From assembly GCA_018105865.1 (NCBI GenBank), contig CM030848.1, positions 12,424,199 to 12,488,198 of the forward strand: 64,000 nt of DNA, given 5' to 3'. Source of the DNA: Metaphire vulgaris (Eukaryota; Annelida; Clitellata; Crassiclitellata; Megascolecidae). Each line of letters begins with the position of its first letter. Position 1 is the stretch's first letter. Both the position numbers and the translations under genes were made by a program. Positions 1 through 23,134 of this stretch are shown one piece after another. Under the pieces are notes generated by a model. It was not told the DNA's origin, ran no database searches, and saw only the letters and a list, made by a program, of their open reading frames with translations.

Positions 1-553
1 CTCCAATAATTCCCATCAGACTGAGTCAGCATTCCTACCGCTCAGTACAAACCAATAAGCGCTGTCGTGCGCAATGATAAACGCAAGCAGTACTAAGCTG
101 AATTTGATGTTTACCACTGTCAGCATGCTAAAATCAGTATGCTATTGCTAATAGTGCTTACTGGTAATCAGAAATACCTGCAAACCAATTGAGGAATCTA
201 CTTGTAACCTCAATTGTCAACCACTATCTTGATCTAAAATCAAAACTTTTGATGGTGATCGCAGAAAAGAGGAGAGAATTCGTCAAAGTGGACACGCAGA
301 TTGAATTTCTTTGCAAAAGTTGCATGGCATTCAAATCAGTCAATTTGAAGGACAAAAAACATCACAAATGAAGCCTATGGTTCAGATAAATTTCCCACCC
401 AACAAAACGTAAAAGAAGTGGCCGCAATTCTGGTTAACAGTCAAAACTTAATATTTAATTAAACAAGCAGCTATGGCTACATATCTTCTCAAAATTCATT
501 AAAAATACATTGCAACAATACAGCACCTAAATATTCTCATCCCGATATCTTAC
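1..553. other. left edge, inside or downstream of HAUS1
   Basis: No exon could be joined here. HAUS1 should continue on the minus strand beyond position 554, because the last recognised exon ends in phase 2 with a good donor, but I found no matching acceptor and coding stretch in these bases. The remaining HAUS1 exons probably lie to the left of the window. Confidence 0.4.
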
Positions 554-2818
554 TTTCTAAGGCAGCAGATAAGCTTCAGCTGAGCTTTCGTTTTCGACAA
601 CAGCCGAGAACACAGCTGCTGTTCAAGCCGTCGTTGGTTTGCCACGGACATTTTTTCTTCGCAATCAGCACTCATTGCCAGCAGATGGCTAAGCATACAA
701 CAAAAACCTGCCAACTAGTTTTCACACATTTTGTGTCAATGTTACACATCCATTAGTTTTCACGTTTTAAAGAATCATGTAAAACTGAAGATATGAAAAT
801 AGATACAGCAAATATTCAAAATGAAAATGTCTAAATTTTTAGTTTTTTCAATAAATTTCATGAACTGATGACAGATTTAAAGGTTATACAGAAATGTGCA
901 ATCTTAATAGGGTTTATCAGTGGAAGTATTGAGTCTTCTGATATAGCTCTATCTCAAGAAATGGACATAAGAAGTATGTACATCATGGATAATTAATCTG
1001 TTTTCTAAAAGAAACTCCTATCATTTAAAAAATATATAACATTTTGGAAAAAGATTTTTTGAAAAAATATTTAAAATATGACTGCAATAAAAATTATAGC
1101 AAGACATCACCAAAATCAATCAATCGATCAATCGTCGATCGATCAATCAATCAATCAATCAATCAATCAGTTTAATCTGTTAAAATGTACTTAGAGTGTG
1201 AAGGTGTTTGCACTTCAAGGAGAACTGATGCCTCCACAAGTGTTTTCAAACTGATGTTGCCGCTCTGCGATAGGGCTTCCCTGCTTAAGCCCAATTTCTG
1301 CAATGTCATTGAACATCTGTCGGCTAAAACACATTACATAATATAATTATCGCAGACTGTTAACCCCTTAACTGGGCAACTATTTGTAACTCAATGTAAA
1401 ATGGATGAGCGTTACTCGGGGCACCCAGGTAAGGGGTTAAGAAGCAGTCTCTCTGAATTTTCTCATCTCACATGTGTGACACAAAGCAAACGACTACCAG
1501 GGACAAAGAGAAATTCAAACTACCTGATGTAATTTTCTCATACAGCTTATAGAAGATTCCAAAATATGCTTAATATAATCTAAAATAAAACTGCCAACAC
1601 TAAATCAAAGCACATATTCAAACCCTCAATTAAAGGCTTGACCATTTTCTAACATTTTTCAATAATAAACACAAAGCTACAAGCTTGGATATGGCGTACT
1701 CATCATATAATGTGGCGAAAAAGTATTTACCCCTTAACCGTGTATTTAACGTAAAATGGACGGATATATCTGGGATCCCCAGTTAAGAGGTTAAATAGAA
1801 CCTTATGCTCTCTAAACTGAATTGCCTGTTTTCCCCGACTGAGTCTCAACCTTTTCTAAATATAGCCATTTAACCTGACTTATGGTTTGATATGCTCAAC
1901 ATTTGCTTTTTTAGTAGCTATCAATAAAGACATACACTGTATTTTACCAAATTTTCCGAGTTAACTTGTCCGCCATTAGTCAGGTCTGTATACAAAGTTA
2001 CAGGTAACAACAGTAGTTCGTATCAAGTCCCTCTCCATTTATTCTACAGTTACTTCGTCTAGTAATCATACAACCGAAAGCATTACTTGGAAAGCAGAGG
2101 CTGGAAAGCTATGTGCTGCCTTGCTGGCAAATATGTTCAGTATAACAAGTGAGACTGGTTACTCGATTACCTTCTGTGCCGTATTCTTCAGCCTTGATAC
2201 GCAAATCTTGCTGAACAAGTTCTGCTGATTGATCTTGAATCTTGTTACGGTGCATTAGAGCTGTTAGGGTATCGAGAGTGAAACTGTTGATCTCATACTT
2301 TGGCACTGGCTGATTTCCAAAAAATTTTTCCAGCCAAGCCTCCACCTATTGATAGAAAAAAATACCTATTTAAAAACTCAAATATTATGTCGGGCAATTC
2401 CAACTTCTACCATAATTATAAGTGCCTTCACCTGCAATAATGGGCATGTGAAATGTAGAGGCCATTTGCAAATTTGCATTTGCAGTTTTAAGTTTATTTT
2501 GGCACAATCCTGAAGGAACATAAAACTTCATAAAGATTCACATAAGCAATCTAACCATTCTCAGATTCAGATACATTGCTCTTAAGGTTCTACAGGATCA
2601 CAAATACATATTAGCAGTTCAAAGTCTGCTGAAAATTTACAAAGAGTGTTACTAAATCATCATCCCAGATCTCAATCTTACCGATGGCCAAACCCATACT
2701 GTCCCAAGTGCTGGGATAACAGAGCTATCCAATCTTCAGGGCAATAAGGAACAGTGGTTTTCAAAACAGAAGAAATCCTACTAAACCACTTGACATCCAG
2801 CTGTTATTATTATTATAA

Positions 2819-2858
<40 letters not shown>

Positions 2859-3336
2859 TCACTCCCAGCATGGATGATCTGGTGACTTCTGGTCTGACTG
2901 ACTTGGCTTGACCCTTCCGGCTTATTGTGGTTCTAATTCGGATTTAGATTTGGTGCGCCATCTGTTAATGCCTTATGCATTACGATAGAGGCGGCATCGA
3001 AGTTCATTGATTGATTGATTGATTGATTGATTAATTGTCACCATGTATTATGCATGCCGCTAAGTGCATGATTGTACTGGCGTAAAATGAGTTTTTGAAG
3101 CTGTGAGCTACGATCGTGAATGAGGCGAAATGTCCATGCTCGGGCAAAATGTCCTGGAAGCAAAAATTCTTGGGATCAACCGTCCTGGAGGGGAGTAAGG
3201 ACTGGCAGCAGCGTACTGTCACCGCATATCCATTTGCTATTGTTCTGATTCAATTGTAACTACAATTATGTCAGTTAATAAAAAAACTAAATGTAAAAAC
3301 GTATTGTATTTTTACCTCTCTGTATTTTTCATTCAT
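554..3336 (-). CDS. HAUS1: HAUS augmin-like complex subunit 1 (5' part, partial)
   Basis: Augmin subunit; in known animals augmin recruits gamma-tubulin to spindle microtubules to nucleate branches. Minus-strand coding exons: 3316-3336 (21 bp, holds the ATG), 2171-2345, 1191-1323, 554-688. Phases fit at every join (0, 1, 2). The first residues MNEKYREVEAWLEKFFG match the conserved HAUS1 N-terminus in order and spacing (AWL-K-FG, then a P-PKYEIN stretch). Later exons carry KLGLSREALSQSG, which aligns with the HAUS1 segment before the coiled coil, and a helical QRRLEQQLCSRLL stretch. The last exon ends at a clean donor (AA, then GTAAGA), so the coiled-coil C-terminus is outside the window. Seen: exons, splice sites, phases. 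Known: family function. Inferred: the identity of the short first exon, supported by frame and homology. Confidence 0.82.
1360..1440. mobile_element. TTAA mini-element, subfamily B
   Basis: 81 bp bounded by TTAA at both ends, starting TTAACCCCTTAACTGGG and ending with its inverse. The core contains GTAACTCAATGTAAAATGGA. Lies in a HAUS1 intron. Confidence 0.8.
1726..1794. mobile_element. TTAA mini-element, subfamily A, left end worn
   Basis: Same family as the copy at 1360, with CCCCTTAACCGTGTATTTAA at the left and GGGATCCCCAGTTAAGAGG at the right. The left TTAA is mutated to TTTA and some core bases are missing. Confidence 0.7.
2802..2858 (+). repeat. (TTA)n microsatellite
   Basis: About 19 units, interrupted once. 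Confidence 0.9.
2939..3033 (+). repeat. SINE-like repeat with (ATTG)n tail
   Basis: Contains GATTTGGTGCGCCATC, a GCATTACGATAG box, and a tail of ATTG units. The same unit occurs in reverse at 58322-58410 and 63801-64000, which shows it is dispersed. No RNA polymerase III promoter could be confirmed by eye. Confidence 0.6.
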
Positions 3337-4250
3337 AATTAAACCTTTAAACGATTCAAATTCTCGATTTTTGATGCTTTTCAAATGTACACAACAATAG
3401 ACTAAAGCGCTTTAGAGCATCGATATGTAAGTATGCAACATAAGTAAGTAAGTAAACACAAAATTTCTATAGCGCTGCCTAAAGCTTGGCGCAGTGCATC
3501 AGTTTATTCACAAGCGCTCAATTTAGGTAAATACATAGTCCGTAATCCGTGGTGGTCGAGGTTGTAGATGGATAAGCATGACAAAGTACATATGGATAAG
3601 TAAGTAAAATATCAAGTATTAAATTTTATACAGCGCCTTTCATATAGGACATCGTAGTAGGTGCTTTAGGCTCTTAGTCTATCTTGAAATATCTATAGGC
3701 ATGTCTCTGCAATCTGTTGTACTAGGAGATTCTGTTTTTATAGAAGTACTTTTGCTTGCAATCTTGGTGCAACATTTAATTCTTTCCTCTCTTTCACTAG
3801 TCACATAAATTCAGTCTGCAAAGTTTCTCATTATCATATTCTGGACAGCTATTGCATCAGACATTTATATCCTAAGCCTATCCTTATTCAACTAGCCAAT
3901 ACATTGGTGTCTTGTCACCAAGATTACTGCAATTTCCTGCTTTTCGACATCACAAATTCAAATACTGTACGCAGAAACTCCAGAGAGTACAAAATTCTTT
4001 ATTTACAATCATATCGAAAACTCCCAGATTTGAACATTTATCCCCAGCCAGACAGTCCCTGCATTGACTTCCTATCAAAAAAGTAGTTTTCCCACACCAC
4101 GATTCAAGCATTGTGGCCAGTGCTGATCTCAGGTCACCAAGGCCTATACAGAAGTAATCTAGGCTTCATATACTCCACTGAATTTTGTTGAAAGTCTCTA
4201 CAAAATTTATCAATTATACAATGCAGATGGATTGGAGTCCTTTTTAACTA

Positions 4251-4421
4251 CAGTAGAACCTTGTTATATCGAAGTTCAAGAGACCGTGGTACTTTGATAT
4301 ATCCGAGGTTCGATATATCCGATTCCTGTATCATTAACACTGTTATGGCGGGACCGGCGCTCAAACTTCGATATAAATGTGATTTCAATATAAGCGAGTT
4401 CGATATAATGAGGCTCTACTG
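4251..4421. mobile_element. pogo/Tigger-like MITE, 171 bp
   Basis: Left end CAGTAGAACCTTGTTATATC, right end (reversed) CAGTAGAGCCTCATTATATC, flanked by TA on both sides. The CAGTARAACC-type end is characteristic of pogo/Tigger relatives. No coding capacity. Confidence 0.8.
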
Positions 4422-4609
4422 TAATGTTCCATCTCATTGAACATATAATGGTATATTCTGTTGATGCATTTATTGCAAGTGTTTTGTTCTCACAGCAAAG
4501 AATGACTAACAAACAATAAACGGTGGTGGCAAGCTTTAGATAAATCAAACACTGTTCCAGTACTGTAATAATTCAAATGCAAATTACCTAGTAAAATATT
4601 GTACAGCAC

Positions 4610-4795
4610 CAGTGGCGGCTCCACCGGGGGGTGGCAGGGGGGCCCGTTCCCCTCCATTGAGTGCCTGGCCCCCAATATCCCCCAGTTGGGACCTATACTT
4701 AATGCTACATACATTAAACAACAAATGGTTGCCCCCCCATGATTAGAAGTTGCCACCCCAATGGCCCCACTTGCCAAATCCTAGAGCCGCCACTG
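4610..4795. mobile_element. hAT-like MITE, 186 bp
   Basis: Terminal inverted repeats CAGTGGCGGCTC / GAGCCGCCACTG. Flanked by an 8-bp target duplication TACAGCAC / TACAGCAT (one mismatch). Same family as 58546-58728, in opposite orientation. Confidence 0.85.
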
Positions 4796-5177
4796 TACAG
4801 CATGTGTCTAAATTCTGCTTAACATCTCACAGTAATCGATGCCATAATGAAATATATAAAGCCATTAACAATTAAGGTTAAATGTAGTCTACGTAGCCTT
4901 CATGGAATTACAACTTATTTATTAGAAGCAACCATCAGCAACCACCTAGGTCACACAAGACATCGCAAGACCCTTCATATCCTATAGCACAATATCCAGG
5001 CAAAGGCCAAAGAAAATAATGGTGGTCTCAACTGTTTCAAAATAGGATCAACACAAAAAGAAGTAGGGTACAAAAAATTTAAATCATTTTGAAAGAGACA
5101 ACCTTATCCTCACATGGTAACCTGGGAACAAAATCCAAAGGGCATTTACAAAAATCAAACACTACAAGTGATGCAAA

Positions 5178-5180
<3 letters not shown>

Positions 5181-5208
<28 letters not shown>
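5181..5208 (+). repeat. (AC)14 microsatellite
   Basis: Uninterrupted run. Confidence 0.95.
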
Positions 5209-5551
5209 TATCAGCTGCAGAAATTAAGAAAGATGAAATTGAAATTGTGATAATATAAATAAATAAAATCACTTAATTCATAAGTCCAATGCATGGAAAC
5301 AGTCAAAGTATGCTCTGTGGGCTCAAAACTTGTACGAGAATAATTTTAATCACACTCAAAGTCTGCAAAAGTCAATCCATACTCAAAACGTACAGGTCTG
5401 TACTCTATTGCCTATCTGCCATAACTCGGACAGCAAGACTAGAATGACTTACTGGATTTGACAATGGAGCAACCATTGAATGACATCAAGGACAATACTA
5501 AAATGGCACCATAGAAGCTAAATGATGATAATGATGATGATGATGACCTGT

Positions 5552-6981
5552 TTAGCAATAGTTATACTTAAAATCAAGATATGACTTTAAGACAGTTGGC
5601 AATGGTAGGTCGATTATACAGTCAACAGTTTTGCATTTCAGGAGTTGATAACGAATGACACATCTGCACATTTCTTTCAGCGACAGTGGCCCAGCTTGAA
5701 AAAAGAAAACAAATCATCAAATTACAATTTTAAAAAGGTAACACAAGATAATCAAATAAAATGCAACATAATTTTACATCTATCAATTGCCTATAATTCA
5801 TCATCAGCAATAACCACTTGTATAATAATTAATTAGCATTTTACACTATATAAAATGTATCCAGATGCTTTTCAAGTCAAGAATTTTTACATGGTCACTC
5901 AGCACATAATGAAATAAACGAAAACTTACTTAATAAGGCATTTTAAAACAAACACCATGCTTGAAGAATAATTATTATTATCCTACCAATAAGTTCAATA
6001 ATAAGAAAAGTGTCTGAAAAAATCACAGTAAATCATTGGCATAGGCACGCGGGACCATGGTTCTCCCATTTGGGCAAGAACTAGTCATTAGCTTCATCCA
6101 ATATTGGAGTAGTAGGGGGGTAGTTGGGGCGGGGAGAAGTTGGGGTGGGTAATATAACACAACAGGCTTCAATGCACTTGAGGCAATGACATTTCCTTTG
6201 CTTGATAACAGTTTTGGGTTGAAAATGTCTATGTGTCCCCTCCCCCATTCTGAAATCCTGGCTACGCCACTACAATGTATTCATAACTAAGCTTACGCTC
6301 AAGACCGCCAATATACTTCATTGTGATTTTGCTGCGACCCCAGACTGCACCGATCATCGGATAGAGCCTTAGTCCTTTGAGACCATCAAATGCTTGACCA
6401 AGAAAACAACCGTTTTCAACAAAACTCAGAGTTCCTTCGTCCATGTCTAAGATCATCAGAAACCTATCCGCTACCGCATATTCTGCTTTTGCTTCGTTTG
6501 CAAATTTTGGGTACGTTGCAACTGCCTTATTTTTGAATTTATGATAGAGCCTGTTCTGTTGAATATCCCAGCCCCACGACTCACTGTTGCTCCCAACAAG
6601 CGGCCTAAATCCGACAACGTGAAGAGGGGCAGCATCCGTCCCAACTCCGACCACTGCACTTGTCCCTCTGTGCCCCACCGTCCATCTGATTTCCCACACG
6701 TGCAGTCCGCAGGTGTAGCCGAGTTTTCCGCGGGCACCATCGGTACTAGCCGGAATCGCATGCCGGTGAACGGTAAGCGGATCGTCGTCTGTAATGAACA
6801 TATTCGGGGACAAATCCCCAGAATTCCAGCCGTTCCTCTCTTGCTCGTCTCGCCCCACAGGAGGAACGTTTAGCAAACGATCGAGGCGCGGAGGCCAATC
6901 GTCCCAGCACAACAAACGATTATTATTCTGCTGGTAGGCGTGCTGCAACGCCGCTCTAAAGCCGCCCGTTACCTGGCCCAT
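5552..6981 (-). CDS. SPSB: SPRY domain and SOCS box protein (SPSB1/4, gustavus type)
   Basis: Substrate receptor of an Elongin-B/C-Cullin5 ubiquitin ligase; vertebrate and fly members bind short Asn-rich motifs through the SPRY domain. Two minus-strand exons: 6297-6981 and 5552-5694, joined in phase 1 through a 602-bp intron, giving 275 aa (family about 273). I chose the ATG at 6981 because it gives MGQVTGG, matching the conserved MGQKVTGG; an in-frame ATG at 6987 adds two residues. The SPRY domain spans roughly residues 55-215, with GLHVWEIRW, VGVGTDAAPLH and SWGWD. The second exon encodes the SOCS box: PLSLKEMCRCVIR followed by LPLPTVLKSYL, the Elongin C/Cullin region. It is head-to-head with NADK. 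Which vertebrate paralogue (SPSB1 or 4) is closest cannot be decided by eye. Confidence 0.93.
6037..6274. mobile_element. degenerate hAT-like MITE in SPSB intron
   Basis: The right end reads TCCTGGCTACGCCACT, a common hAT-type terminus in animals, and the left end is a diverged inverse. G-rich interior. No target duplication found. A related copy may be at 43895-44086. Confidence 0.45.
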
Positions 6982-6987
6982 TCTCAT

Positions 6988-8015
6988 AAATATCTATCTA
7001 CATGCAAGCGATGCAGAGTAAAGAAATTCGCCACTGTCCGCAAACATAGTTCCTCTCCTGCCCGGCTCCATTAACTGTGCGTATTAAGCCAGCCATGTTT
7101 CGGCATTCCACTACTTAACAGCTGACATGAACACTTCAAACAGTCGTTTAATCCGGAAAAATAAATAAACGTCTCATAAATCAATAAGAACAATTAAACT
7201 AATGAAATTATTTAGTTTAATCCATTTATTTTAATGAGATAAAAAAGTTCATTTAAACCATAGAATTTCATTTGGGATTTTAGCATTCTATGGCTCAATC
7301 GTAATTCGTAAATGTTCGGTGAAAATTTTTTGTGAGTTTCTGACTTCCTGTGGTTTCTGTCTCACTCCCATATGATGATATGGGTGCTGACTGCTGAGCA
7401 GTGAGCATTGACGCTGAGCCTTGAGACTTGAGAGAGACTTTGTCATTTATGTATAGACTTAGGCAGAGAGTCCCTGACTTGGACTAAACTTCAAAATGCG
7501 CATTTAGCTGAATGCATAGAAATTGGAACTACTGGACTTAGGCAGAGAGTCCCTGACTTGGACTAAACTTCAAAATGCGCATTTAGCTGAATGCATAGAA
7601 ATTGGAACTACTGAACAATGTCGAATTATTGTAGTATTCAAAGTAAGTAAGTAAGTAAAATCTCATGAATTCTATAGCGTTTTCAAAGCAGCACTGCAAT
7701 AGCTAACAACGAAAATCCATATACAGAAAATCGTTCTCGACCAGCCTCTAATTTAGAGCTACGGTTTAAGCAATGATTGATTTAAATTAAATAATACCAA
7801 CGTTGGCAATGTAATAATATAGGCGCTAAATGAACGGTTTTGTAATTTGTAAACCACGAGTGGCCTTTGAGGACTTCGTTCGGTTGTTTCATCTCGGTGG
7901 GTTGTTTCCATTGCCGAGCTGTTGCCGTTATTGTTATATTAACATAATAATGATTATAATGAGACAGTCGTCGTCGTTGTGTTAACAGTTAGTTTAGTCG
8001 TTGAATGGTATGTGA
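6988..8015. promoter_or_regulatory. divergent promoter region SPSB/NADK
   Basis: 1.03 kb between two start codons facing away from each other, so both 5' UTRs and promoters must lie here. Contains a 79-bp tandem duplication (7456-7613) and a (GTAA)n repeat at 7643 leading into TATAGCG. No core promoter element could be fixed by eye. Confidence 0.5.
7456..7613 (+). repeat. 79-bp tandem duplication
   Basis: Two back-to-back, near-identical copies of a 79-bp unit beginning GACTTAGGCAGAGAGTCCCT (7456-7534 and 7535-7613). Confidence 0.9.
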
Positions 8016-19302
<11,287 letters not shown>

Positions 19303-22300
19303 GCTTGGTTTGTCCTGCGTTTTCCCGGTCGAATTCGTCTCTGATTTTTGTTGCCCTATATGAATTTATTATTGTAAAGAATTGTAATTTTATCGTTTGA
19401 ATTTTCACTGCGGAGGGATCAAACTGAAAGATTTTTATTTATACTATGGCGCCGCCTACTATGTCTTAGTTATGTTGAGTTCTGTGGAAACTGTTTCTTT
19501 CTGTTTTGGTTTTTTGATTCTTGAGGTGGTAAGCTCTTATCCGTTATCTGTAGCAGACATCAGAATTCGATGTTGTATTGTTTGATGAATGTTTTTGACT
19601 TTGAAATGTGGTTCAATCTTTTACCTTGCTCATTTTACACACAGATGATGACCTTCAGTAGATTGTAATATTGTAACCAAGACACAATTGTAATAGATTA
19701 GTATATGCTTTTGAGCTTGTATTAATGTTACTTGATATTAAACAGAATTATGTGCGAAATTATTGTCATCTTTTAAGCAGACAGAACCTAGTATTGCAAC
19801 TTTGGTGCTCCATAGTTCTGGATAAGGAAACAATTCATATCTGCAAAGGGCAGTTCATGTTTTGTCTCCACTAAATTTTATTTCACACATTTCTATAAAT
19901 GAATAATAACTTTTGGTAATAGACTGCAGTTACAGTACATTCTTGGATCAAGGAATTTGTCCCACTCGTTGACATCTTGCAAGAGACTCTGTGAAATTAA
20001 CTTTTTCACTATTTATTGACAACCTTCAACCTTGTGGATGTGTGGTCGCTTTCTGATTTTGAACGCAGCTACTTAATAAGAGAATTTGATTGAATTTGTT
20101 GAAAGTTGGACGTTGTCAGAATCATTTTTCACGGCATATTTCATACAAAGCAATTGTCTGTTATGTCTATTGTTGTGAATGTTTTGTTGACATGACAATG
20201 AATTGAATACTATTTTGATCGTTCAAAAGTATGACAAGTCTTTGCATGGCCTTTATGTTTAAATGATTATTTGACTGATATCATTTTATGATTTCTGGGT
20301 TGATCTATTCATTATATTTTATTTCAGGTGTGTCTTTCTTAGCTATATAATTGTTCAAGTTTAGCACAAATGACTGATTTAGATTATATCTTCATGCAAC
20401 TATGACATTTTTGTCCAAATTCCAGACTGAGGTGAAACTGAGATGTGCGCATTATTTCTATCGAATTCAGCTTATTTCTTTTTGAGTTATGAAGAGCAAA
20501 TGGTGGTATATCCACTTATCATTTCATTTATATTTGCTTATAATCATTTCTTCTTAGCAGGCTTGCAATTAAGTTTTTCCACAAAATACTCATTTCTTGT
20601 CATTAAGCCATATCTAGAATTTGATAAATAAATAATTATGTAGTCTCGACTTACGTTATGTGTTTTAAAAATTCTATTATGGGTGTAGTAAGCTTTAAAA
20701 CGAGCAAAGTCAAGTTTCTTGCAATTGGCTGTTTTTCAGGAATGATACAATTATGTTTGATAATAAAAATATTCCCAGAACTTTGCTTGATATTGGTGTT
20801 TACTTTAGGATGTTTAAAAATAAAGATTGCACTGGAATTATCTGCCTTTTGGTTGGTTTTATGCGTGAAACTAATATTTAAATTTCTCTAGACTTCTCTA
20901 GCAAGACAACCTGCTTGTGGTGTCCAAACAAATTACAGTACTAAGGTTAAAGGGGTATGGTTATATTTTGATTATTAGAGCTAAACTTAATATTTCATCA
21001 ATCGACATTTTATGGTAGGATCAGCACGAGATAACTGAACCAGGCTTTGACATCTAATCTTGTGAAATTTTATATTCAGTAGTTAAGGTCTTGTTTATGG
21101 AGGCAATGATTTAATTTTTGAAATATTACTTCAGTAATGATTAAAATTTAGAGTTACATTAATTGCTAGCAAAAATGGCAATATGAATATGTCTTTCTAC
21201 AGCTTGTTAGTAAAGCTGCTTTAATAACTTGATAGCACTTTTGCATCCAGTTTTTATCAAGCTAACCATTAGAGTTATGCATTTTGGAATTTTTTTACAG
21301 AGTTGCTAGTCTGCCAGTCTTCTGTCTAAATATTACCTTTTTATTGTGGTTGTTTCATGGAAATGTGCCAGGAATAATTGAACCAATTGTTTGTCTTCAT
21401 TATCCGTAAATCTGAAGTAGTTAAGTATTATGATCAGTAAAATGATTTTGCATTTTAATAGGATGTAATGTTTAATTACAGGATAAAGCAGGTGTGATAG
21501 GCCTAACCCGCCTAAATGAATCTGCAATTGATTACATTTCTTGAGAGTGAGAAAAATATTGATCAGCTTCTGTTTTGACTTTTCTGTAAATATATATTGT
21601 TCGTTTCCTTTAACTTAGATGAAGATATTCAGCTTAAGAGAGCCGTGCATGTGCTCAAAAGACTGGCATATCGCACTCATTTCCATAGAATGCAATTGTA
21701 ATTTACAAATTGTGCTTTATTTTGCACAAAATTTATGAAGCCAACCAAATTCAAACAAAAATTTTATAATTTAATTAAATCTGCAAACTTTGGTATCTTC
21801 ACCAGGACAATGCATATATGTAATAATAGGTACTAATGTGCAGTAAAACAGCAAGGCAGTACAAGTACAACGTGATTCTGTCTTACTATGCTTAAGAACA
21901 CCTTCAAACGATAAGCAAACAAAGATTTTCAAACGGCAACTAATTTAAAACAAATGCTCACAATAAACTTAGTACATTAACAGAGAACTTAATGACAATT
22001 AACTTCATATGATCAACTCCTTACTTACATCTTTAAGCTTAACCAAATCTTTTTAAACATATCAACTCATTCAATCACAGTGTAATTGTTAATTGGCTTT
22101 AAAATTAATCAAACAAGTGAATATAATAAAGCATCGTAACAACGAGGCCGACAAATGAAACACTGTCGAGCTCCTCTATAAACATGGGAGATTACAGTGA
22201 CAGAATCTTCAGTTATGTTTATTTTTTCTCCTATATAGAATAAACGCCAAATTTATTGCTGACCGAACTAAATTCAATACCAAACTAATTACCACAATAA
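19303..22300. other. NADK 3' UTR and intergenic
   Basis: No second gene recognised. AT-rich with several AATAAA/ATTAAA hexamers (near 19738 and 20630). The convergent E2 gene has a minus-strand poly(A) signal at 22218-22223, about 80 bp past its stop. Confidence 0.55.
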
Positions 22301-22714
22301 TTATACATTATCGGGCATTAGAGTCTGTAGGAGATCTTCAGTGGGTCGTGACCTTTTGCCCCTCGGCTGATCGTCGCTCTGCATCACGCTTGCGTCAAAG
22401 AAACAGCCTTCGACCTGCTGACCGAGTAAGGAGCGCTGCACATTGCACCGGAACTCTGCTTCGTCCATATCCGGATCAAAGTACGGCGACAATGGGTCTG
22501 CGAGATTTGGGTTGTGCAGCAGGTACAGAAGACCCTGTACGACGTCATCAAGACCAAAATTTGGCTGCCAGTCCTCGATCAAACTCAAGCAGACGTTAGT
22601 ATCATCGTCTGTTGGATCGATGTTGGGGTGATATATCTTATTGAGACACTTGATTTCAGGAGCATTGCGAGGATTTGAAAGACTAAGTTTCACCTAAAAT
22701 AAATAGAAGCATGC

Positions 22715-22755
<41 letters not shown>

Positions 22756-23048
22756 TGCGAGTTCTCTTAGAATATACAGTATTCCAATTTCCTTACATTC
22801 ATAAACCATTTCCATTTAGGTCTAACCATAAAAAGTCATCAACAAATAACTGACGATAAAAAAACTATCAACTATCGCACCCACTCTATGCAAATCCACA
22901 TTTAACACCCACACTGGACTACATCGTGAAGGGTCAGGGGTATCAAAATTTCTGGGGATTTCACAAATGATAAATAAACGGAACAAGTTTTCTGCATAGA
23001 TGGAGACTGGTGGGAAAATATTGGTCTTGGGGTAGATGGAGTTCTAAG

Positions 23049-23134
<86 letters not shown>

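Larger units (their letters stand above)
3337..5551. other. intergenic, HAUS1 to SPSB, repeat-rich
   Basis: No gene recognised. It holds two (TAAG)n-headed repeats near 3443 and 3598 that run into a TATAGCGC-type box, a pogo-like MITE, a hAT-like MITE and a CA microsatellite. Small open frames here show no family resemblance. Confidence 0.6.

Noticed and set aside
189..371. Plus-strand frame with coiled-coil look (EKRREFVKVDTQIEFL), faintly like the later HAUS1 coil
   Set aside because: Wrong strand for the HAUS1 exons next to it, no acceptor in matching phase, and similarity is only a few residues.
1110..1170. CAAT/GATC-rich repeat as a CRISPR-like array
   Set aside because: Simple tetranucleotide repeat with no spacers.
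3031..3222. Minus-strand 63-aa frame next to the SINE-like repeat
   Set aside because: No recognisable domain, no splice context; overlaps the repeat tail.
6471..6873. Long frames on both strands inside SPSB exon 1
   Set aside because: Shadows of the SPRY coding exon.
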